The translations under genes were made by a program, and so were the position numbers. This document shows, piece after piece, positions 6,615-6,894 of a stretch of DNA of 6,894 bases. Source of the DNA: ZC4RG30 sp039929265 (GTDB taxonomy: Bacteria > Pseudomonadota > Gammaproteobacteria > Steroidobacterales > Steroidobacteraceae); the NCBI GenBank assembly GCA_039929265.1, contig JBDSRN010000135.1, forward strand, positions 1 through 6,894, read 5' to 3'. Positions within the stretch are counted from its first letter, which is position 1. The number at the start of each line of letters is the position of its first letter. The notes beneath the pieces are model-generated. The model saw only the letters and a program-made list of their open reading frames with translations, searched no databases and was not told the DNA's origin.

Positions 6615-6638
6615 TCTTCGGTCCACAGCGGTCGAAGA
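6615..6638 (+). promoter_or_regulatory. boxB-like hairpin of the rRNA antitermination site
   Basis: TCTTCGGTC and the opposing GGTCGAAGA arm can form a stem of about nine pairs, two of them G-U, around the 6-nt loop CACAGC. It sits immediately before boxA, the boxB-boxA order of E. coli rrn leaders. Confidence 0.65.
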
Positions 6639-6651
6639 GCTGTTTAAAAAT
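6639..6651 (+). promoter_or_regulatory. boxA antitermination signal
   Basis: GCTGTTTAAAAAT resembles the E. coli rrn boxA GCTCTTTAACAAT (two mismatches). boxA RNA binds NusB-S10 and, with other Nus factors and SuhB, lets RNA polymerase pass Rho-dependent termination in untranslated rRNA. Its position between the hairpin and boxC supports the call. Confidence 0.72.
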
Positions 6652-6664
6652 ATGGCAGGTAATT

Positions 6665-6678
6665 TGTGTGGGGACTCG
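6665..6678 (+). promoter_or_regulatory. boxC element of the rRNA leader
   Basis: TGTGTGGGGACTCG differs by one base from the E. coli rrn boxC string TGTGTGGGCACTCG and lies at the expected distance after boxA. It is a leader element linked with antitermination and correct 16S folding and processing. Confidence 0.72.
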
Positions 6679-6751
6679 CGTCGATGCGTCTTTGATGCAG
6701 ATGACCGAGTGACCAAAAGTCCAGCAATGGGTCTTTGAATCGCTCTTTTTG

Positions 6752-6765
6752 TTTGAAAGCTCAAA
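6752..6765 (+). other. Small hairpin just upstream of mature 16S
   Basis: TTTGA-AAGC-TCAAA forms a 5-bp stem ending 5 nt before the 16S 5' end. The E. coli rrnB leader has the near-identical TTTGA-GCG-TCAAA at the same place, so this is probably a conserved part of the 5' processing region. Confidence 0.6.
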
Positions 6766-6770
6766 ACCTT

Positions 6771-6894
6771 CAAGTGAAGAGTTTGATCCTGGCTCAGATT
6801 GAACGCTGGCGGCGTGCTTAACACATGCAAGTCGAGCGGTAACAGGTGTAGCAATACATGCTGACGAGCGGCGAACGGGTGAGTAATGCTTCGG
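6771..6894 (+). rRNA. rrs: 16S ribosomal RNA, 5' end (runs off the right edge)
   Basis: The universal string AGAGTTTGATCCTGGCTCAG (6778-6797) matches E. coli 16S positions 8-27, so mature position 1 falls at about 6771. It continues with the bacterial AACGCTGGCGGCGTGC block, ACATGCAAGTCGAGCGG, the variable V1 helix capped by a GNRA tetraloop (TGTA-GCAA-TACA, 6847-6858), and GGCGAACGGGTGAGTAAT. Only about 124 of some 1,540 nt are present. The first nucleotides (CAAGTGAAG versus AAATTGAAG in E. coli) differ slightly, so the exact 5' end carries an uncertainty of a base or two. The sequence fits a gammaproteobacterium but is too short to place it further. Confidence 0.97.

Larger units (their letters stand above)
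6577..6770 (+). other. Precursor rRNA leader (transcribed, removed during 16S maturation)
   Basis: This stretch between the P2 start and mature 16S is the rRNA leader. It has the same order of elements as the E. coli rrn leader: hairpin (boxB), boxA, boxC, then a T-rich section and a small hairpin next to the 16S 5' end. It should also carry the 5' strand of the RNase III processing stem around 16S, but the 3' partner lies outside the window so this cannot be confirmed. Confidence 0.7.

Noticed and set aside
6688..6738. Direct repeat GTCTTTGA (6688-6695 and 6731-6738) in the rRNA leader
   Set aside because: Eight bases is short enough to occur by chance and no further copy or structure supports a role.
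6183..6854. 223-codon minus-strand frame over the rRNA promoters and 16S start
   Set aside because: It is antisense to promoters, leader and 16S rRNA, with no recognisable motif.
1..6894. CRISPR arrays, tRNA genes, insertion sequences, phage or defence genes
   Set aside because: I looked on both strands for spaced repeats, cloverleaf ends, terminal inverted repeats and transposase or nuclease motifs and saw none.

Overview
This window looks like chromosomal DNA from a GC-rich gammaproteobacterium. Three things point there: the 16S rRNA start and its boxB-boxA-boxC leader closely resemble those of Escherichia coli and Pseudomonas; the order anmK - M23 peptidase - (divergent) tyrosyl-tRNA synthetase - 16S rRNA is, from memory, the arrangement next to an rRNA operon in Pseudomonas aeruginosa; and all the intact proteins are of gammaproteobacterial type. 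I cannot name a family or genus from the sequence alone.

Layout. From 4248 down to the left edge runs a minus-strand gene set that is probably one operon: a MepM-like peptidoglycan endopeptidase (M23/LytM), then anmK (anhydro-MurNAc kinase) beginning directly on the peptidase stop codon, then ppk1 (polyphosphate kinase), which is cut by the window edge before its C-terminus. A 77-bp divergent spacer separates this set from tyrS (plus strand, 4326-5561). Positions 5558-6300 contain no intact gene. They hold the decayed 3' part of an MmgE/PrpD-family gene on the minus strand, with two one-base frameshifts and an internal deletion, and probably a short 3' scrap of an acyltransferase-3 gene on the plus strand. 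From about 6390 to the right edge is the front of an rRNA operon: inverted repeats, two tandem sigma70-type promoters exactly 90 bp apart, a boxB/boxA/boxC antitermination leader, a small hairpin, and the first ~124 nt of 16S rRNA.

How it works together. The endopeptidase opens cross-links in the cell wall and AnmK recycles the anhydro-MurNAc released by wall turnover, so the zero-gap junction between them links wall turnover to wall recycling. PPK1 makes polyphosphate, a phosphate and energy store tied to stress and stringent-response physiology. TyrS and the rRNA operon are translation machinery. The GC-rich discriminators at both rRNA promoters are consistent with growth-rate and ppGpp control.

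I see no CRISPR array, tRNA, insertion sequence, phage gene, defence system or obviously new multigene system. The most informative non-routine part is the decaying spacer between tyrS and the rRNA promoters.
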